From the NCBI GenBank assembly GCA_017979445.1, contig CM030718.1, positions 27,647,021-27,711,020 of the forward strand: a stretch of DNA of 64,000 nucleotides. The letters are read 5' to 3'. A model generated the notes under the pieces. It had not been told where the DNA came from and made no database searches. It saw nothing but the letters and a program-made list of their open reading frames with translations. The stretch comes from Akebia trifoliata. Taxonomy: Eukaryota; Streptophyta; Magnoliopsida; Ranunculales; Lardizabalaceae. Position numbers and translations under genes: made by a program. Every line of letters starts with the position of its first letter. The first letter of the stretch is position 1. Positions 60,580 through 64,000 of the stretch are shown one piece after another.

Positions 60580-60791
60580 GAGTCGTGATAATTTGACTAC
60601 CCCTGATGTGACAAGTTCAGGAATTGTAGATCTGCGCTCCTCCAAAAAAAAAAATTGATTCCCTCGAGATACACTTTTTATGGGGGAGTGTAGCCGTGTA
60701 TCCCGAGGAGCGCAGATCTATAGTTCCCATACTTGTCACGTCAGGATAATTGATTGGGTTTGCCACTGGGTTTATTAGATTATCACGATTC
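60580..60791. mobile_element. MITE, family A, best-preserved palindrome
   Basis: Ends GAGTCGTGATAATTTGACTA and TTAGATTATCACGATTC. The inside is a hairpin: GATCTGCGCTCC, then CCCTCGAGATACAC, a loop, GTGTATCCCGAGG and GAGCGCAGATC. Flanks match poorly. Confidence 0.66.
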
Positions 60792-61600
60792 TTTTGGTAT
60801 CATAACAATCCAAGTTCAATTCATAAACTAGACTTTTTTTCTTCTTTTTTTTTTTCTTTTTCATTTTAACTTTATGTCGATAGCTACCAATTAAGAATGA
60901 TTATTGTAGAGTATGAGTCAATGTTATTGTCTTATCTCAATTGGAAAAATCCTATTGTCTGATCTAAATTTGACGGTTGTGATGTCAAACTGACAAGGAC
61001 TCTCAGTTTAGTTGACTAACAGAAGAATTCACTCTAAGAAATGTTAGAAGAAATTAAAACTTCTTTGAAGGTTCTAGGATTGGAAACTAAGACAAAACCA
61101 CCAAGTTCAGGACACCATACAACCAACAAAAAGGGGAAGCAAGTTTGGTTCTTCTTATGTCTTGTCTTAGGCAAACAAATACTTTTATTATTTCTCTCAC
61201 AGTCTTCGTTTGTTTTGATAATAAGTTAGAACTTAAAACACATCTTGATGGACTTGGTCTTTGTAACACATATAAAAATGTTTCTTTTTTTATTGGTCTT
61301 TCCACTTGTTTTTGTTTAGTCTCTAAATATAAAACTCACACTGAAAATCCGTTTTGCGTGCTTCTACAATTCCCAAGGCATATTCTCTTTGCATGAAGTC
61401 TAGTTTTATAACTTTGTTTGGAGAAAAACTTGTGTAGCCATGTGACGAGGACAGTTTGGTACATATACGACTTGATTAATGACATGTGGAACTTAATCAA
61501 GTCGAGTTGACTCGGCTGAGATCGATGTATGTCGAGTTAGAGAAGTTTTACAATTAAACAATGAACCAAGGATTGCTTGGATACCAAACATTATGAAACG

Positions 61601-61866
61601 TAAAACCCAGAGGGGTTGGCTCAATAGCAATTTTGGGCTCAATGCCCGTAGGTCATGAGTTCGATATCCAGTATGAGCATTAATTTCTTAGGGGCCACCT
61701 GTTAGGGCACACCGTCACTTTCCTGGTGTGTCATGCTTGTGATGTACGAACATTTCATGTGCCCCGAGACTAGTCCTTGGACAAGATCGTGGTCTATGGA
61801 CTGCACAAAGCCCAGATACAAGTCTGATTTGCCATCTATAAGGATATCTAATTATATAAAAAAAAC
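61601..61866 (+). mobile_element. Complete tRNA-derived SINE with 13-bp target duplication
   Basis: ACATTATGAAACG stands on both sides (61588-61600 and 61867-61879), a perfect 13-bp duplication. The 5' part has A-box-like TTGGCTCAATAGC and B-box-like GAGTTCGATATCC, so polymerase III could transcribe it. The tail is A-rich. Relatives are at 11880-11985 and 17408-17600. Confidence 0.85.
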
Positions 61867-61975
61867 ACATTATGAAACGAAGTAGTTCATTACATGATTC
61901 ATACTGAGTATTTAAAATACAACGAACTCGTATTAACCAATTTGAAAACCAAAACTAGACGAGCCCGTTAGGACC

Positions 61976-62182
61976 ATGGTTTTAAAACTTGTTTTGACAT
62001 CTAGTCTCTAATGAGTTTTTTTTATATGTTCTAGACGTCTTGTTCAACAATAAGAAAAATGAACGTGGGTTTTAAATCTTGTTCGATACATTAACTTGTC
62101 CGTCCTTCTCGTTGTTAGGTGATACCGAGATGACTCAAGCTATACGTCTCGGTCTCGATCTCGGACGAGTTTTGAAACCATA
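61976..62182. mobile_element. MITE, family C, with perfect 9-bp target duplication
   Basis: Ends ATGGTTTTAAAACTTG and CGAGTTTTGAAACCATA. GTTAGGACC flanks both sides (61967-61975 and 62183-62191). This fixes family C as a Mutator-type (9-bp) MITE of about 207 bp. Confidence 0.78.
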
Positions 62183-62191
62183 GTTAGGACC

Positions 62192-62836
62192 AAACTCGGA
62201 TATAGCCAACCTCTTTAGGGTGGGTCCAGCTGGAGCCCATCCACCATTGACAGCCTAGAAATGAGCACGTGAGAGTGGGGAGAGGAAATGAGGGGATGCC
62301 GCAAACCAAAACACTAGAACAACTCAGAGGTGCAAATGTTTTTCAGTGATAACAGCGAAGACTACACTATACTACTTGAAGACTAAAATATAATATAAAA
62401 TCTAGTTTCGATTTTATTGTATTATAAAGAGGGCACGCGTGAATTCAAGGCCGCCCCGATTTCTGTCTTTCTCTCTTTGTCTTGGTCAGGCTTGTCGGAA
62501 AGCTTACCCACAAAAAATTTCTCGTCTTTTACTTCTAAACTTCAAAAGCAAACTTGGGGCCGATTGCTTCTTCTTGGGAAAATTCACGAAAAAATATTGT
62601 TTGTCAACGTTCGCTTGCACATGAAATTTCAGACTTTCTAATATAAAACTAATAGTAGAGTTTGAAAATAGAGTAGTTTAAAAAAAAAAAAAATCATATT
62701 CTTCCTTCAGAAAAATCATTTTCTCAAGGAATAAAAAATGATCTCTAGTGATTTTTCCCACAATAATTTTTAACAAATAACAAAAAAATGTAATCGAATT
62801 CCTTTTTCCTCGTAAAGGAAAGGCCCACATTACTCC
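62192..62836. other. Intergenic stretch, nothing recognised
   Basis: Open frames at 62417-62641 have no family similarity. A poly-A run lies near 62680. Confidence 0.35.
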
Positions 62837-63039
62837 CATGGTTTTAAAACTCGTCCGAGATCGAAATAATTCATCTGATTTGACTCGGTATCGTCCACCA
62901 ACAAGACAGATTGACAAGTTTTCTCAAATCTGACATGATTCTAAAAAATCAGTCGATTGTATCATTCTTGAACAAAACGACATGAATAAATCGAAAAACT
63001 CATCTGAGATGAGATGTCAAAACGAGTTTTAAAACCATG
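62837..63039. mobile_element. MITE, family C
   Basis: Ends CATGGTTTTAAAACTCG and CGAGTTTTAAAACCATG, inverted over about 17 bases without a mismatch. The right arm carries ATCTGAGATGAGATGTCAAA. The flanks resemble each other only partly. Confidence 0.68.
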
Positions 63040-63203
63040 CGTTACCCATCAAGTAGTTCATTATAACTTTTTTGTAATACTGTTGCATTAGAGTTCTTTA
63101 TCCAACAAGTTGCAAAACCATTGACTTAATAAAAAAGTGGGTTAAAAACTAGGATTGACCATTATGAGCCACCTAACAATTCCAAAACTCTTTTTCTTTT
63201 TTT

Positions 63204-63813
63204 GGGAAAATTACTTAAAAGGACCTTGGCCGAGGGATATCCTTCTAATTAGTTCCTAATAGGACATTTAGTGAACTTTTTATTGGTGATCTCACTATTT
63301 TTTTATTTTTATTATTTTGATTTTTTTATTATTGCTGAGTTCACCACTTCTTATTTACTGTCGAACTCAACAATAAGTAAAATGGTGAACTCTAAACTGT
63401 TAAAACCCACTCATTTTCAATTTTCGAGTAATGCATAAAAAGATCAACTAAAAACTTGAGATAACGATGTGTTTAGATGAATTCAACCCAAAAGAACCAT
63501 TCTTGATTGATTTTCATTCAAAAACTACGAAAAAAAGTGAAGAAACTCTTGAAAATGACTTCTTCCTTCTTAAATTCTTTTCGATAAAATGAAATCTTTG
63601 AAACTCTATTGAGATGTCAAAAATTCAATTTTTTAAAATGAAAACGATGACTTTGAACGGTTAGGACATGCAATTGTGAGAAATGTAGGAGATAAGTTCC
63701 ATGGACCATTAAAAAAGAAAAATGTCATTAAAATGGACTGTTAAGAGACCACCCAAAATTTAGGGATTATTCAGAAAGAAGTCCCTTTACCAGGACCTTT
63801 AAATAATTATCCC
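63204..63813. mobile_element. Inverted-repeat element of about 610 bp
   Basis: Left end GGGAAAATTACTTAAAAGGACC and right end GGTCC-containing AGGACCTTTAAATAATTATCCC are inverted copies. The inside is AT-rich with GTGAACT words on both strands. Flanks are T-rich and not informative. Confidence 0.55.
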
Positions 63814-64000
63814 TTCTCTTTTTTTTGTTTTTATGGTAAAAGGGTAGAACAGAAAAGCACGACGCTAATCCCTCAAAGATTGAGGTGAAATTCATAACTT
63901 TTATCAAGAGAGATTTAACGGGAGACCTATGATTGCAATTTCAATTATTACAAAATCTCCTTGACTATATAAATTAGGCTAGCATGACCATGATTTTTCT

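Overview
This is a window of AT-rich nuclear DNA from a eudicot plant. The genes are plant families, most have GT-AG introns, and long intergenic stretches are packed with small transposons (MITEs, miniature LTR elements, SINEs, LINE remnants). I cannot name the species from the sequence.

Layout, left to right: the 3' end of a ubiquitin-eL40 fusion gene (1-2307, +); a germin-like gene of the GLP9-3 type broken by one in-frame stop (5403-6026, +); a repeat-rich stretch with a miniature LTR array (6177-6603) and many MITEs; an intronless SAUR gene (13359-13718, +); a three-exon condensation-domain acyltransferase-like gene with a one-base frameshift (16485-20392, -); a 5.7-kb Harbinger-type element (21571-27271) inserted in an older MITE; a complete 23-exon kinesin-5 (KIN5C type, 27855-37890, +); an LEA_2 gene (39101-39649, -); a weak two-exon small-protein candidate (41650-43495, -); a FANTASTIC FOUR-like gene (46633-47451, +); a five-exon VAMP727-type R-SNARE (49990-52429, -); a TSP9-like small protein gene with a one-base frameshift (56198-56421, -); a two-exon WOX5-type homeobox gene (58250-58907, -); then a second miniature LTR array (about 59911-60500), a complete SINE and more MITEs to the end.

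The genes do not form a pathway. They are unrelated neighbours: ribosome, cell wall or oxidative function, auxin response, mitotic spindle, vacuolar trafficking, meristem regulation and thylakoid function.

The most notable signals are in the mobile DNA. Several MITE families have different ends but share a core close to CCTCGAGATAC or GTATCCCGAGG, seen at about fifteen loci. Two arrays alternate roughly 110-bp LTRs with internal units under 100 bp; each intact LTR holds an snRNA-type promoter (GTCCCACATC about 24 bases before a TATA box). There are nested insertions with legible target duplications. Three genes each carry a single small lesion while about 6 kb of other coding sequence is intact. 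No CRISPR, operon or bacterial feature is present.
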